Below are positions 1 to 10,185 of a DNA stretch of 39,713 nt, piece by piece. Each line of letters opens with the position of its first letter. Position 1 is the first letter of the stretch. The DNA comes from Treponema sp. GTDB taxonomy: Bacteria; Spirochaetota; Spirochaetia; Treponematales; Breznakiellaceae. A program made the translations under genes and the position numbers. The notes under the pieces were generated by a model. That model was not told where the DNA came from, ran no database searches, and worked only from the letters and a program-made list of their open reading frames with translations. The stretch is from positions 1-39,713 of the forward strand of contig JAISSB010000022.1 in NCBI GenBank assembly GCA_031273325.1. The letters run 5' to 3'.

Positions 1-311
1 AAACGACCAACATCACGTGATTTTTTTTATTTGCAACGAGCAAACGATAAACATCACGTGATTTTTTTTATTTGCAACGAGCAAACGATAAACATCACGT
101 GATTTTTTTTATTTGCAACGAGCAAACGACCAACATCACGTGATTTTTTTTATTTGCAACGAGCAAACGACCAACATCACGTGATTTTTTTTATTTGCAA
201 CGAGCAAACGATAAACATCACGCGATTTTTTTTATTTGCAACGAGCAAACGATAAACATCACGCGATTTTTTTTATTTGCAACGAGCAAACGATAAACAT
301 CACGTGATTTT
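1..311. repeat. 41-bp tandem minisatellite, about 7.6 units, unit AAACGAyMAACATCACGyGATTTTTTTTATTTGCAACGAGC; probably continues upstream of the window
   Basis: Units start at 1, 42, 83, 124, 165, 206, 247 and 288 with exact 41-bp spacing. Variable sites are CC/TA after AAACGA and CGTG/CGCG. Confidence 0.97.
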
Positions 312-745
312 ACTTCTCCGCTCTCTAAGGAACTTGCGGAGCGGCAGTGTGACGGAGGACGCGGGAAAGAAATAACCGGTTAGGTGCAGTTTTGCTCTAT
401 TGATTAAGAAAAATGCAACTACCCCTGGGACAATCCCAGTGGATTATACCTAGCTACACGGCTGAACGATGGTTATCGCTTCTCCAATTGACGGAATGCC
501 TGTCCGATTGCAACAACCGGCATACTTATCACGGATATTCTTTGCAGCATGTACATCTGTATGATCCGTGTGTCCACAATGCGTGCAGATATACCGAGAC
601 TTATTACGGGAGCTTTTGTCAAAGGAAAAAATGTATGGGTTGCTGACAAGGAAGCAGGAAAAAAATACGGCGGAGAGCTTAAAGACATATCTTCAAGCTC
701 ACATGCCATGTCTTTAAACCTTATTATGTGCCTCTGGGCTTGCAG

Positions 746-1957
746 CTAGTTTAAGATTGTTAAAAGGGTGCTTTGTATGAGCGAGCCAAACTCTTCGGTT
801 ATTTTTTGTTCAGCAAAACGAACGGTACGGTTTTCCGCTTCTGCAAGCGTTGCGTGTCCTTCACGGGTAGTGAAACTGTAGGGAATTAAGACAGTGTTGC
901 TGGCATTGTCAATGAGTTGCGCATGGAGTTCCATACGGGCATAGAAGACTCCCGGTTGCAGCGGTACTTCAGCAATATTCACGTTAACGGCAAGAGTGTA
1001 GCGGTTGTTTGACCTGCCGCTCTTAAACCCTTGGGTATTGAGCGCTGATTCAAAGGCGCTCTGTATGCGGTTGGAACGATCGCCATACACAGTAACCGTA
1101 ATGGGAATGGTGTTTGCAATAGCAAACGCTTCAAGACGGTAATCAACAGCTTTTTTAAGATTTAATAGAGACGGCGCCGTGCGCGGTGCGCCGATAACGG
1201 TTAATACTGTCGCAAATACTGCATTTGCGTCCGCTACTGTTGCAGCAAGCTGATAGCGGGCATAGCCTTCAAGGCTATTTTTTTCTGCCCCCTTTGTTAA
1301 GCTGTCAATCGTTTGCACATTTGACGTTATCAGCGACGCGTACAAATCCGCCGTTTTTGCCTTTTCCATGACGGCAAGTGCATAAAAGACCCGTTGCGTG
1401 CTATCGTACCAAACTTCCACAACTTCTGCACCAATCAGCGAATCCATAGCAACAGAAACCTTAAGAGAATCACGAATCTGTTCAGCTTTGTTTATTTTAA
1501 CTAATCCGTCTTGAACAGCTTCAGAATACCAGCTTATAACGCTCGTTTCGCCCTGCACCGATTGTCCAAAAACACCAGCTACCTTAAAGAGTGCATCTTT
1601 TTCAGCAACAGACCGTGAAGGACCGCTCCCCACTGCGGACACAAAGGTTGTCTCTGGATATACCGACCGGGGAGAAAGCACCCACGGTGGAACAGTAGTT
1701 GCCGTATTCAGTGTTGCTTGTGCAGCGCTCCCTGCGTCCCGTTCCGGTTGACTGCCGGGGACAGACGTGCGGGTTCGGGTTCCGCCGCTTTCCATTTCTT
1801 CAATTGCCCGCCGCGCTGCTTCTTCAGCGTCACGAGCAGCTTGATCGCTCCGTTCCCGGCGTTCTGCCGTTTGTGAAGGAACAGTGCGCTCTTGTTGGCT
1901 GACACAGCCCATTATTAATACGAAGCTAACGAGTAGGCTTTTTATGTTAATAGTCAT
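746..1957 (-). CDS. LPP20-like lipoprotein (403 aa)
   Basis: Signal peptide with lipobox (LLVSFVLIMGC); LPP20-like segment 'SVYPETTFVSAVGSGPSRSVAEKDALFKVAGVFGQSVQ'. Confidence 0.75.
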   Translation of the reverse strand: MTINIKSLLVSFVLIMGCVSQQERTVPSQTAERRERSDQAARDAEEAARRAIEEMESGGTRTRTSVPGSQPERDAGSAAQATLNTATTVPPWVLSPRSVYPETTFVSAVGSGPSRSVAEKDALFKVAGVFGQSVQGETSVISWYSEAVQDGLVKINKAEQIRDSLKVSVAMDSLIGAEVVEVWYDSTQRVFYALAVMEKAKTADLYASLITSNVQTIDSLTKGAEKNSLEGYARYQLAATVADANAVFATVLTVIGAPRTAPSLLNLKKAVDYRLEAFAIANTIPITVTVYGDRSNRIQSAFESALNTQGFKSGRSNNRYTLAVNVNIAEVPLQPGVFYARMELHAQLIDNASNTVLIPYSFTTREGHATLAEAENRTVRFAEQKITEEFGSLIQSTLLTILN

Positions 1958-1990
1958 ACGTTCTTTTTCTCCTCATTTTTCTCATTTTTC

Positions 1991-2665
1991 TCAACTCTTG
2001 AGTATTTTTCTTAATAATCTTAAAAACGCAGCGCGCGGCACATTCCTTCCCCCAAGGCTTGCAAGATGCACGGTATACACTTGACAATCAATACAAGCTA
2101 CTCCTTGAGCAAAAAGTTGTTGGGCGTACGTTAAAAATGCTGCTTTTGAAGCGTTTTTTTCTTTTGCAAACATAGATTCTCCGCAAAAATATTTGCCAAG
2201 GAGCAAGCCGTAACAACCGCCGACTAATTGACCGTCTCTATAACTTTCCGCAGAATGCACATAGCCAAGACGGTGCAATTCAATAAACGCTTCAATCATA
2301 TCGTGGGTTATCCACGTACCGCTTTGTCCCGGCCGGTACGTTATTGCACAGTTATTGATAACGGCTGGGAAATCGTGATCGATAACAACATTAAATATTC
2401 CCTTTTTAAGAATTTTTTTCATAGATTCTGAGATATGCAGATCTTCGGGAAAAATAAGGAACCGCGGATCTGGAGACTGCCACAACAGCGGTTCGTCTTC
2501 GCTGTACCATGGAAAAATACCCTGTTCGTATGCAGAAAGGAGCATTCCGGGTGATAAATTACCTCCGACAGCAATGATGTTTCCTGACGATCTTATCACC
2601 GGAGGAAAGACAAACCGTTTATCCTTATCCAAATAAGGAAAATGCGGATCCGGTCCAACAGTCAT
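1991..2665 (-). CDS. aat: Leucyl/phenylalanyl-tRNA--protein transferase
   Basis: Conserved 'GGNLSPGMLLSAYEQGIFPWYSEDEPLLWQSPDPR' and 'SGTWITHDMIEAFIELHRLGYVHSAE...GGCYGLLLGKYFCGESMF'. Start overlaps the upstream gene stop (ATGA). Confidence 0.96.
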   Translation of the reverse strand: MTVGPDPHFPYLDKDKRFVFPPVIRSSGNIIAVGGNLSPGMLLSAYEQGIFPWYSEDEPLLWQSPDPRFLIFPEDLHISESMKKILKKGIFNVVIDHDFPAVINNCAITYRPGQSGTWITHDMIEAFIELHRLGYVHSAESYRDGQLVGGCYGLLLGKYFCGESMFAKEKNASKAAFLTYAQQLFAQGVACIDCQVYTVHLASLGGRNVPRAAFLRLLRKILKS

Positions 2666-3315
2666 AGCTTTTCTACCAAAATATGGTATACCTCAAGAGG
2701 ACTTGAGGCATTAATTAATGATTCACGGAGCTTTGGATTCCTCAACCGGGTGTTAAAGAGTGATAATGTTTGTAAATAAGCTGTATGTTGGTGATAAGCT
2801 GCAACAATCATACAGATAATACGGACCGGTTCTTCATCAAGTGCTTGAAAATCGGTGGTACCTTTTGCGTTTATTCCGAGTGCAACAACAAGATCGGTTA
2901 TAGAAAATAACCGGACATGCGGAAATGCTATACCGCGGCCAACGGCCGTGCTCATCAATTCTTCACGCCTCAATATCTCTTGGAGCAATTCATGCCGATC
3001 TTTTATTTGCGGTACAGAACTAATCGTTTCAGTCAGTGTGGTAAGTACTTCTTGTTTCGTCTCACATTCCATTAATATAATGCGCTCAACACTTAAAAGT
3101 GATTCTATGGGAACCGTCATTACCGTACGGTAAACACCGCTATTAAGCGAAAGTTTATCGTTGACCCACCGCTCAATATCCGACCGTTTGAAACGCCATA
3201 CGGTTCCGAGTTTTCCCGAGGGAATCTCCCCTTTTTGCGCCCAATCATACACAGTACGTTCAGAAACCCGTAGGTAGCGAGCAACTTCATCGATAGTTAA
3301 AATGGCATCTTCCAT
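2662..3315 (-). CDS. Excisionase-type HTH domain fused to PTS EIIA (PtsN/fructose-type) domain
   Basis: N-terminal 'LTIDEVARYLRVSERTVYDWAQKGEIPSGKLGTVWRFKRSDIERWV'; EIIA motif 'STAVGRGIAFPHVR' with the phosphorylatable His retained. Confidence 0.9.
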   Translation of the reverse strand: MEDAILTIDEVARYLRVSERTVYDWAQKGEIPSGKLGTVWRFKRSDIERWVNDKLSLNSGVYRTVMTVPIESLLSVERIILMECETKQEVLTTLTETISSVPQIKDRHELLQEILRREELMSTAVGRGIAFPHVRLFSITDLVVALGINAKGTTDFQALDEEPVRIICMIVAAYHQHTAYLQTLSLFNTRLRNPKLRESLINASSPLEVYHILVEKL

Positions 3316-3358
3316 AAGCTCTCCAGAGTTTTAGTATAGTAAAAAACTCCATAGTTTA

Positions 3359-3775
3359 TCAAGAATTAGTATTCAATGCTAAATCATGCAATGAATCATA
3401 GGGATACAGTTCCCCAACGGTCGTATCAATGTAGGTGTGGTCATTACACCCAAATCGTACCGGAGCTTGGGGGTCCATAAATTCACTGATTACTTGCCGA
3501 CATGCGCCACAGGGACCGACCGGTACTGATGAATCGGGCGTTGCAATAGCCAATGCACGAAATTTTCGCTGTCCTGCGCTTACTCCCTGCACAATGGCAC
3601 TCCGTTCTGCACAAATCGTTAAACCAAATGAACGGTTCTCGACATTAACCCCGGTATATATACTCCCGTCTTCAGCAAGTAGTGCTGCACCAACACGAAA
3701 ATGCGAATATGGAGCATACGCATGCCTTGCTATTTCCCATGCTTTTTGAAAAAGTTCAGTCATATACGAATCCAT
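3359..3775 (-). CDS. cdd: Cytidine deaminase
   Basis: 'YAPYSHFRVGAALLAEDGSIYTGVNVENRSFGLTICAERSAI' and 'PCGACRQVISEF'. Confidence 0.96.
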   Translation of the reverse strand: MDSYMTELFQKAWEIARHAYAPYSHFRVGAALLAEDGSIYTGVNVENRSFGLTICAERSAIVQGVSAGQRKFRALAIATPDSSVPVGPCGACRQVISEFMDPQAPVRFGCNDHTYIDTTVGELYPYDSLHDLALNTNS

Positions 3776-3848
3776 AAGCTTCTCCCCATATATAGATATT
3801 GACAGATAATATGTCTTTAAGTATTATACTCGTGTATAAGGATTTTTT

Positions 3849-4901
3849 GTGAAAAGAAATTTAATGATTACGATAATTTTTTTTGCCCTGTACACATTTA
3901 TTATTACTCGTCATGTCCCGTTAGAAACCGTGTTGGTTTCATATAAGATCAGTTCTCTTGAAGCAACGTTTCCTGCGGCATCTCAGGCTTCGCTCCTACC
4001 GTTTACCTTAGGAACCCGGTTTGGTTATTTCGATAAAGAACATACCTTTAGCATCAATCAAGAACGGCGCGGTGCCGTCATACTTTCAGACAAATATTGG
4101 GCAGATTTTAGTGCAACGCCGGAAATAATAGAGATTAAAAATCCAACCAATCAAACTATTTGTACCATACCAAATGAAAATGGTTACCCCTTCTTTTTAG
4201 ACAATCGTATCTTTCTCTTAGGAAAAGAACAAACAGATATTTCTGCATTCAATACGGACGGGACAAAAGCTTGGACCCATTCTTTTGCAGCTCCTATTAC
4301 CACTGTTGACGCAAAAAATGGATGGATGGCGGTTGGTTTATTGGACGGTATTGTTGAAGTATTAAATGACCGGGGAGAACAAAAGTTTTTTTTCGAACCA
4401 GGCGGTTCAAGAATTCCTGGGATTTATGGTTGTGCGTTGTCTCAGGACGCTTCCCAATTAGTAATTATTTCCGGATTAGACGAACAACGATTCTTGGTAT
4501 TGAATTGGGTGGGAAATACTTATCAGGTACAGTATAATGCTTTTTTAAGCGGAGAATACCGCCGAGAAATTTATTGTGATTTTATAGATAATGATAACTA
4601 TATCATTTTTGAGCACGTCGACGGTTTGGCACTGTATAATATTGCTGCACATTCCATGAATATTATCCCTTTAAACGGTGCGTTACATGCGGTAACTGAA
4701 GAACCGCAAGAAGATTTACTTTTTTTAATTACAGCACGGGAAAAAGACTTCAAAACATTTGTTATGATTCAACTTCCAGAGGGACATATACTTGAGGAAG
4801 CTCCTTTTAATAGTTCTGTTGCATTCCTTGATTGTCAGGAATCAAGATTATTCATTGGGGGGGAACAAGTACTTGCAAGTCTTGATATAAAAAAATTATG
4901 A
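3849..4901 (+). CDS. Membrane-anchored/secreted beta-propeller-like protein of unknown function
   Basis: GTG start, N-terminal hydrophobic segment, repeated short beta-strand-like segments; 4-nt overlap (ATGA) with the next gene. Confidence 0.7.
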   Translation: MKRNLMITIIFFALYTFIITRHVPLETVLVSYKISSLEATFPAASQASLLPFTLGTRFGYFDKEHTFSINQERRGAVILSDKYWADFSATPEIIEIKNPTNQTICTIPNENGYPFFLDNRIFLLGKEQTDISAFNTDGTKAWTHSFAAPITTVDAKNGWMAVGLLDGIVEVLNDRGEQKFFFEPGGSRIPGIYGCALSQDASQLVIISGLDEQRFLVLNWVGNTYQVQYNAFLSGEYRREIYCDFIDNDNYIIFEHVDGLALYNIAAHSMNIIPLNGALHAVTEEPQEDLLFLITAREKDFKTFVMIQLPEGHILEEAPFNSSVAFLDCQESRLFIGGEQVLASLDIKKL

Positions 4902-5758
4902 AAAAACTTCTTATTGTTCTTTTTTTATGCGTAACAACTGTTGGTATAACGATGTGGGCGCTTGAATGGCCGGCTGCTCCTACACAACTTATAACAACTT
5001 TCGGTGCTAATGAACGCGGTTTTCCCCATCTTGGAATATCCTTTGATACCAGTAATGATATTTTAAGCTCTGGCAACGGAGAGCTCATTTTTAACTCAGA
5101 AACGAAGCTCTCACGGTTTATATCTCCGCTTGGCACATGGAAGGCAATAGACCATGGAGAAGGTCTTATAAGTATATACAGCCGTTTTGCCCCTGATAAT
5201 GATTCGGCAGCATTAACAACCGTTCAGAGTGGGACTGTTATTGGCAGTGCGGGGCGTTCAGGGTGGTCACAACGTCAAGGGTTTCATTTTTCCCTCTACG
5301 ACCGTAAAGGACGTCATTGGAGCAATCCGAGTTTACTGCTCCCGCCGGTAGCAGATACTCAAGCGCCGATTATTCAATCAGTACGGCTCCGAAACCAAGC
5401 AGGCACCTTTTTTGAATTACTCCCTATGCGCCGTATCCCTCAAGGATCGTATGCTATAGTGGTAAACGCTTCAGATACTGTCGATCAAAATACACGACTG
5501 CTTACCCCTATAAGTATCCGTTGTTTTGTTAATGGTACCGAAATTGGTGTTTTAACCTTTGAAACGATTTTTGAACAGGACGGTATCCTTATGATACAAC
5601 AACATGTTCCAACACCGCTGGCAACTGTGTATGCTCCTTTTCCTTCGTTTGAGATAGCACAGTACCGGTTTGATCGTGGTTTAGCAACGATCGAAGTTCT
5701 TGCGCGGGATATGCAGGGAGGAACGAGGAACGTAACCTTTACTGTAATAATCGAATAG
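4898..5758 (+). CDS. Secreted LytM/M23-like protein, apparently lacking zinc ligands
   Basis: M23-like blocks 'PHLGISFDT', 'HGEGLISIYSRF', 'VIGSAGRSG..QGFHFSLYDRKGR' with the expected metal ligands substituted. Confidence 0.65.
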   Translation: MKKLLIVLFLCVTTVGITMWALEWPAAPTQLITTFGANERGFPHLGISFDTSNDILSSGNGELIFNSETKLSRFISPLGTWKAIDHGEGLISIYSRFAPDNDSAALTTVQSGTVIGSAGRSGWSQRQGFHFSLYDRKGRHWSNPSLLLPPVADTQAPIIQSVRLRNQAGTFFELLPMRRIPQGSYAIVVNASDTVDQNTRLLTPISIRCFVNGTEIGVLTFETIFEQDGILMIQQHVPTPLATVYAPFPSFEIAQYRFDRGLATIEVLARDMQGGTRNVTFTVIIE

Positions 5759-5765
5759 AGGAACT

Positions 5766-6521
5766 ATGGACGATTTATTCAAAGCTATGCAAAATGCTCG
5801 GCACTGTATTGTACTGACAGGAGCAGGGGTAAGCACCCTTTCGGGTATTCGTGATTTTCGTGGGAAAAACGGACTGTACAAAGAAAAGAACGCGGAAAAA
5901 ATATTTGATATTGACTGTTTTAACCGTGATCCTTCGATATATTATAATGCTGCCCGCGTATTTATATATGAACGTGAAGAAAAAAAGCCTTCGATAGTAC
6001 ATAACGTTTTGGCACAGTTAGAGCAGTTATCACTCATTAAAGCTGTTATAACACAGAATATTGATTCGTTGCACCGTAAAGCAGGAACTGTAGCTCTTAT
6101 TGAAATTCACGGTTCTTTGGCAGTTCATTACTGTCCCCGTTGTACGCATGCCCCACCTATGGAGCTTAAAGAAGTTATTGATATTGTTCAAAGCGGCTCA
6201 CTGCCTCGGTGTCCTCTCTGTAACACGGTTATTCGCCCAGCGATTACCTTTTTTGGAGAAAATTTGCCGGTCAAGGCGTTACGTGACGCACAGTATGAAG
6301 CAGAACATGCTGATTTAATGGTGGTACTTGGGACAAGTTTAACGGTGAATCCCGCAGCGGCCTTACCGGAAATTACCCTCCGTCACGGCGGTTCTATTGC
6401 TATTATCAATGAAGGAGCAACGCCATTTGATCGGTTTGCTGCCTTTCGTTTTGACGATTTACAAACGGTATTTGAATATATTGCCCAGAAAATATCATCA
6501 CGTTTTAGCACTCCGCAATAA
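5766..6521 (+). CDS. NAD-dependent protein deacylase, sirtuin family
   Basis: 'VLTGAGVSTLSGIRDFRGKNGLY', 'TQNIDSLHRKAG', 'EIHGS', CxxC..CxxC, 'RPAITFFGENLP', 'LGTSLTVNPAAALP'. Confidence 0.95.
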   Translation: MDDLFKAMQNARHCIVLTGAGVSTLSGIRDFRGKNGLYKEKNAEKIFDIDCFNRDPSIYYNAARVFIYEREEKKPSIVHNVLAQLEQLSLIKAVITQNIDSLHRKAGTVALIEIHGSLAVHYCPRCTHAPPMELKEVIDIVQSGSLPRCPLCNTVIRPAITFFGENLPVKALRDAQYEAEHADLMVVLGTSLTVNPAAALPEITLRHGGSIAIINEGATPFDRFAAFRFDDLQTVFEYIAQKISSRFSTPQ

Positions 6522-7559
6522 CACGAATCCAATAACAACAAAACTAATGATAGGAAACCATGCCCCTACTAACGGGGGGATATAGCTTAATTTTGCCATC
6601 ATCATGCTGATCATTTCCATAACATAAAAAACAACTGCACTAAAAAGACTGGAAAGAAGTGTCATAAGGAGAATATTTTTACGGAACCGCCCCCCCATCG
6701 AGATTGAAAGAATTATCACGACGAATGAAGCTGAAGGAAATGAAAAACGGTGATAATAATCGGCAAGAGCAGTATTAAACGGTAATCCGGCTGTTCTGAG
6801 ATCACGGACAAGCAGTGCTGCTTCAGCAGAAGAAACTTCTTCAACATTAATAGAGCTTCGCCGAAATGTCTCGGGCTCTTCTCTATATTTATCGGTAAAT
6901 GGAAGAGCTTCTATTTGAAAAATACCATCGTTCCATCGGTACAATACTGCATTTGATAATTCCCAATAACTGCCATTCCACACGGCCTGTGGCGCACGCA
7001 CGATCATATTAATAGAATCTTCTCCCCGCTCAATGATAATTAATCGGTTTAAAACATATTTTAGGTTATCATAATAATCGACAGCATAAATAGTAGTTCC
7101 GTCTTGTGCGCGGATTACCACATCAGAATTATCCTCAGATACTGGTTGATGTAATAATGTTCTCGATAGATCATTTTTCGTTTTAAGGGTTGGAATAACA
7201 ACATAATCGTCAAAGAAAAAAGAAAATACTGAAGCGATAATTCCAATTATTAGTAAAGGAAGACTAAATCTACTAAAAGGGATTCCTGATGAAAAAATAG
7301 CCGTTAATTCGTTTCTCCCATAGAGATCGCCTAAGGTATAGGCTGCCGAAAAAAGAAGTGAAAGTGGCAGCGCATAAGAAAAACTTTTTGGAAGATAATA
7401 AAAACTCACCTTTAATATTTCTATAATTGCAACTTCATAATTAAGGTATCTCCATAGATTAGCAAAAAGGTCCATCAATATAATAATTAAAACAAACATT
7501 GCAGAAGCTACAAAAAAAATAGGAATAAAATGTCTAATGAGATAGCGATCAAGTATCAT
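6498..7559 (-). CDS. LptF/LptG (YjgP/YjgQ) family LPS-export-type permease
   Basis: 'MILDRYLIRHFIPIFFVA', 'SFSYALPLSLLFSAAYTLGDLYGRNELTAIFSSGIPFSRFSLPLL'; C-terminal TM segments. Confidence 0.88.
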   Translation of the reverse strand: MILDRYLIRHFIPIFFVASAMFVLIIILMDLFANLWRYLNYEVAIIEILKVSFYYLPKSFSYALPLSLLFSAAYTLGDLYGRNELTAIFSSGIPFSRFSLPLLIIGIIASVFSFFFDDYVVIPTLKTKNDLSRTLLHQPVSEDNSDVVIRAQDGTTIYAVDYYDNLKYVLNRLIIIERGEDSINMIVRAPQAVWNGSYWELSNAVLYRWNDGIFQIEALPFTDKYREEPETFRRSSINVEEVSSAEAALLVRDLRTAGLPFNTALADYYHRFSFPSASFVVIILSISMGGRFRKNILLMTLLSSLFSAVVFYVMEMISMMMAKLSYIPPLVGAWFPIISFVVIGFVLLRSAKT

Positions 7560-7570
7560 AGGTATTGGAA

Positions 7571-8737
7571 TTAATTCTCTAATAACGTAATTTCTACGCG
7601 ACGGTTTTTCTGACGGCCAACTTCGGTATTATTGTCGGCTATCGGTTGGTCAGCTCCATAGCCGCGCGTAACGATGCGCGACGGTTCACGAATAGCATGG
7701 TTAATAAAATATTGTGCAATCACTCCTGCGCGGTCTTCAGAAAGTTTTTTACGTCCTGCAGCATAGCCCGCTAATGCTGTATGCCCCGTTACTAACACGT
7801 CACGATCGTGATACGTACGGAGAACTACTGCTATTTGTTCTAATTTTTGTTCTTCACCGGGAAGCATTCTTGCTGAATCGGCATAAAATTGAATATTATC
7901 TAAGGTTATAGTAATTCCCTCGTCAACAACTTTAACAGTCCCGGCAACTTCTAGTTCTTCAAGCGTATCGCGAATATCAGAAGCTATTCTTTCTTTATCC
8001 ATAATTTCGGATTCGATAAGTTCCGCTTCAGCATTTCCTCTAAATTCAATGGTATTACCGTCTGACAATTCAAAAATCATACGAAATGATTCGTAGTATG
8101 CGGTCGGTTGCCCTATAGCACTGTTCCAAAAAACCGTCTGATCGGAAGCTCCCATAATTCGAAGCGGAAATAACTGTCCGGTTACCGCTTCCGGTTCGGA
8201 AAAAACTCGATATGAAACAGAAAAAGCTGGATATTTTTCATTTTTCCATTCCCGTTCTCCCAAAAACGTATAGGTAGCGGTAAAAGGAATACGGTACGGT
8301 TCTTGTATATCAAACATTGACCGAAAATCATGAACTTCAATGCCTTCAGCCGTCCACTGTTCACCGATCTGTATATCACGGTCCGGAAAAAGCGGCACGT
8401 TACGTACCATAGGAGTCCAATATTGCTCGTCTATGCGGTAATATCCCCGCTGGTCGCGATCAAACTGTGCAGTATATTCTTCGTCGAATTGATAGTTTGA
8501 ATGGTCTGAACGGGTTGACGTTTGAGTTGTTACGGTATGCGTTCCCACGCCGTTTTGAACCTGCGTTACTTCTGCTGCAATACGGTTAAGGGTTTGATTT
8601 TTTTGATCGAGCCGCCGATTGATATATACTTCTTCTTCAACTTGTGAAAGAATACGGTAAATATCTCCCGTTCTATACTGAAACGTAAATTCTTCTGCCT
8701 GTACCGTAGTTATCACCATTAAAAAAAGTAAAATCAT
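7571..8737 (-). CDS. OmpA-family outer-membrane/periplasmic protein
   Basis: C-terminal OmpA domain 'ITLDNIQFYADSARMLPGEEQKLEQIAVVLRTYHDRDVLVTGHTALAG...LSEDRAGVIAQYFI...GYGADQPIADNNTEVGRQKNRRVEI'; signal peptide. Confidence 0.93.
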   Translation of the reverse strand: MILLFLMVITTVQAEEFTFQYRTGDIYRILSQVEEEVYINRRLDQKNQTLNRIAAEVTQVQNGVGTHTVTTQTSTRSDHSNYQFDEEYTAQFDRDQRGYYRIDEQYWTPMVRNVPLFPDRDIQIGEQWTAEGIEVHDFRSMFDIQEPYRIPFTATYTFLGEREWKNEKYPAFSVSYRVFSEPEAVTGQLFPLRIMGASDQTVFWNSAIGQPTAYYESFRMIFELSDGNTIEFRGNAEAELIESEIMDKERIASDIRDTLEELEVAGTVKVVDEGITITLDNIQFYADSARMLPGEEQKLEQIAVVLRTYHDRDVLVTGHTALAGYAAGRKKLSEDRAGVIAQYFINHAIREPSRIVTRGYGADQPIADNNTEVGRQKNRRVEITLLEN

Positions 8738-8755
8738 GTATACCCCCTTCTCGTT

Positions 8756-10159
8756 TCACTGTGCTGCATACATTGTTCGGAGTACGTTAATTTGTCGAAG
8801 AACTTCTTGAGGATTGGTACCGCCATGCACGGTACGGGCATTGACACAGTGTTCTGGACGGAGGAGGTCATAGATATCCGCTTCAAAAAGAGTCGAATGT
8901 ACCTTTAAGTCATGGAGAGAACGTTCAGCGATATGGTGTTGCTGCGATTCTATGCAATCACGAACAACGCGGGCAACGACTTCATGAGCTGTCCGGAATG
9001 GAAGTCCCTTTTTAACTAAATATTCTGCAGCATCTGTTGCTTCCAAAAAACCGCCGGTACACGCTGATTTCATCTGTTCCTCATGGAACGAGGCTGTTGC
9101 AAACATTCCCCGGAACATCCTTAATGATTGCTTCACTGTATCTATACTGTCAAAAAGTGCTTCTTTATCTTCCTGTAAATCTTTTGCATACGCATAAGGA
9201 AGCCCTTTGAGAACAGTGAGCAAACAAACGATATTACCGTTTACGCGTCCGGTTTTCCCTCGAATTAATTCTGCAAAGTCCGGATTCTTTTTCTGAGGCA
9301 TAATCGAAGAGCCGGTACTCCACTTATCAGCTACATGCATAAAATTAAATTCCGCACTTGACCATAAAATAATATCTTCACAGAACCGTGACAAATGGGT
9401 TTGAACGATAGCACAAGCAGCAGCACATTCAAGTGCAAAATCACGGTCTGATACCGCGTCCATTGCATTAAGAACCGGACCGTTGAATCCCAGATCCGAT
9501 GCAGTATATTCCCGATCTAATGCTAAGGTTGAAGTTGCCAAAGCTCCCGCTCCGAGGGGACACTCATCAAACCGTTTAAGTGCGTCTTGAAAACGGGTGC
9601 TGTCACGAATTAAAGCACTAGCCCACGCGGTCAAGTGAAAACCAACTGTTATTGGTTGCGCCCGCTGTACATGCGTATAACCGGGCATTATTGTTGCAGC
9701 ATACGCTTCAGCTTTATCTAACACGGTTGTTACCGTTGCATGCACTTCGTGTATAATTTCTGACACTGCACATTTCAGATAGAGTCGGAAATCAGTTGCG
9801 ACTTGATCGTTTCTGCTCCGTCCCGCGTGAATCGTCCGCCCAATATCTCCAAGCCGTTCAGTTAAAACATTTTCAATAAAAGAATGAATATCTTCAGCAT
9901 TATCGTCTATTTTGAGCGTACCCTGTTCCACATCGCGGGCAATACGCGATAATTCTTTGTCAAGGATTGCAGCTGTTTCAGCGCTGAGAATACCCTGTTT
10001 AGCTAACATTTTTACATGCGATTGACTTCCCTGAATATCAACAAAGACAAGCCGCTTATCCACCGAAATACTCGATTGAAAGCTCAGTGCTTCTTTCTCC
10101 GGCTGTTCAAGGAGCCGTTCTGCCCACAGTACCGTTGCCATAGAACTTATAGTATACAT
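8756..10159 (-). CDS. argH: Argininosuccinate lyase
   Basis: 'DIHSFIENVLTERLGDIGRTIHAGRSRNDQVATDFRLYLK', 'GYTHVQRAQPITVGFHL', 'STGSSIMPQKKNPDFAELIRGKTGRV'. Confidence 0.97.
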   Translation of the reverse strand: MYTISSMATVLWAERLLEQPEKEALSFQSSISVDKRLVFVDIQGSQSHVKMLAKQGILSAETAAILDKELSRIARDVEQGTLKIDDNAEDIHSFIENVLTERLGDIGRTIHAGRSRNDQVATDFRLYLKCAVSEIIHEVHATVTTVLDKAEAYAATIMPGYTHVQRAQPITVGFHLTAWASALIRDSTRFQDALKRFDECPLGAGALATSTLALDREYTASDLGFNGPVLNAMDAVSDRDFALECAAACAIVQTHLSRFCEDIILWSSAEFNFMHVADKWSTGSSIMPQKKNPDFAELIRGKTGRVNGNIVCLLTVLKGLPYAYAKDLQEDKEALFDSIDTVKQSLRMFRGMFATASFHEEQMKSACTGGFLEATDAAEYLVKKGLPFRTAHEVVARVVRDCIESQQHHIAERSLHDLKVHSTLFEADIYDLLRPEHCVNARTVHGGTNPQEVLRQINVLRTMYAAQ

Positions 10160-10185
10160 TAATGACCAGTATAAGCAAGAGTACA

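Noticed and set aside
1-311. CRISPR array
   Set aside because: Strict tandem identity over the whole 41-bp unit; no unique spacers and no cas genes.
413-749. Overlapping ORFs 413..646(+), 473..709(-), 549..749(+)
   Set aside because: Mutually overlapping, no RBS or recognisable family; possibly degenerate sequence but unsupported.
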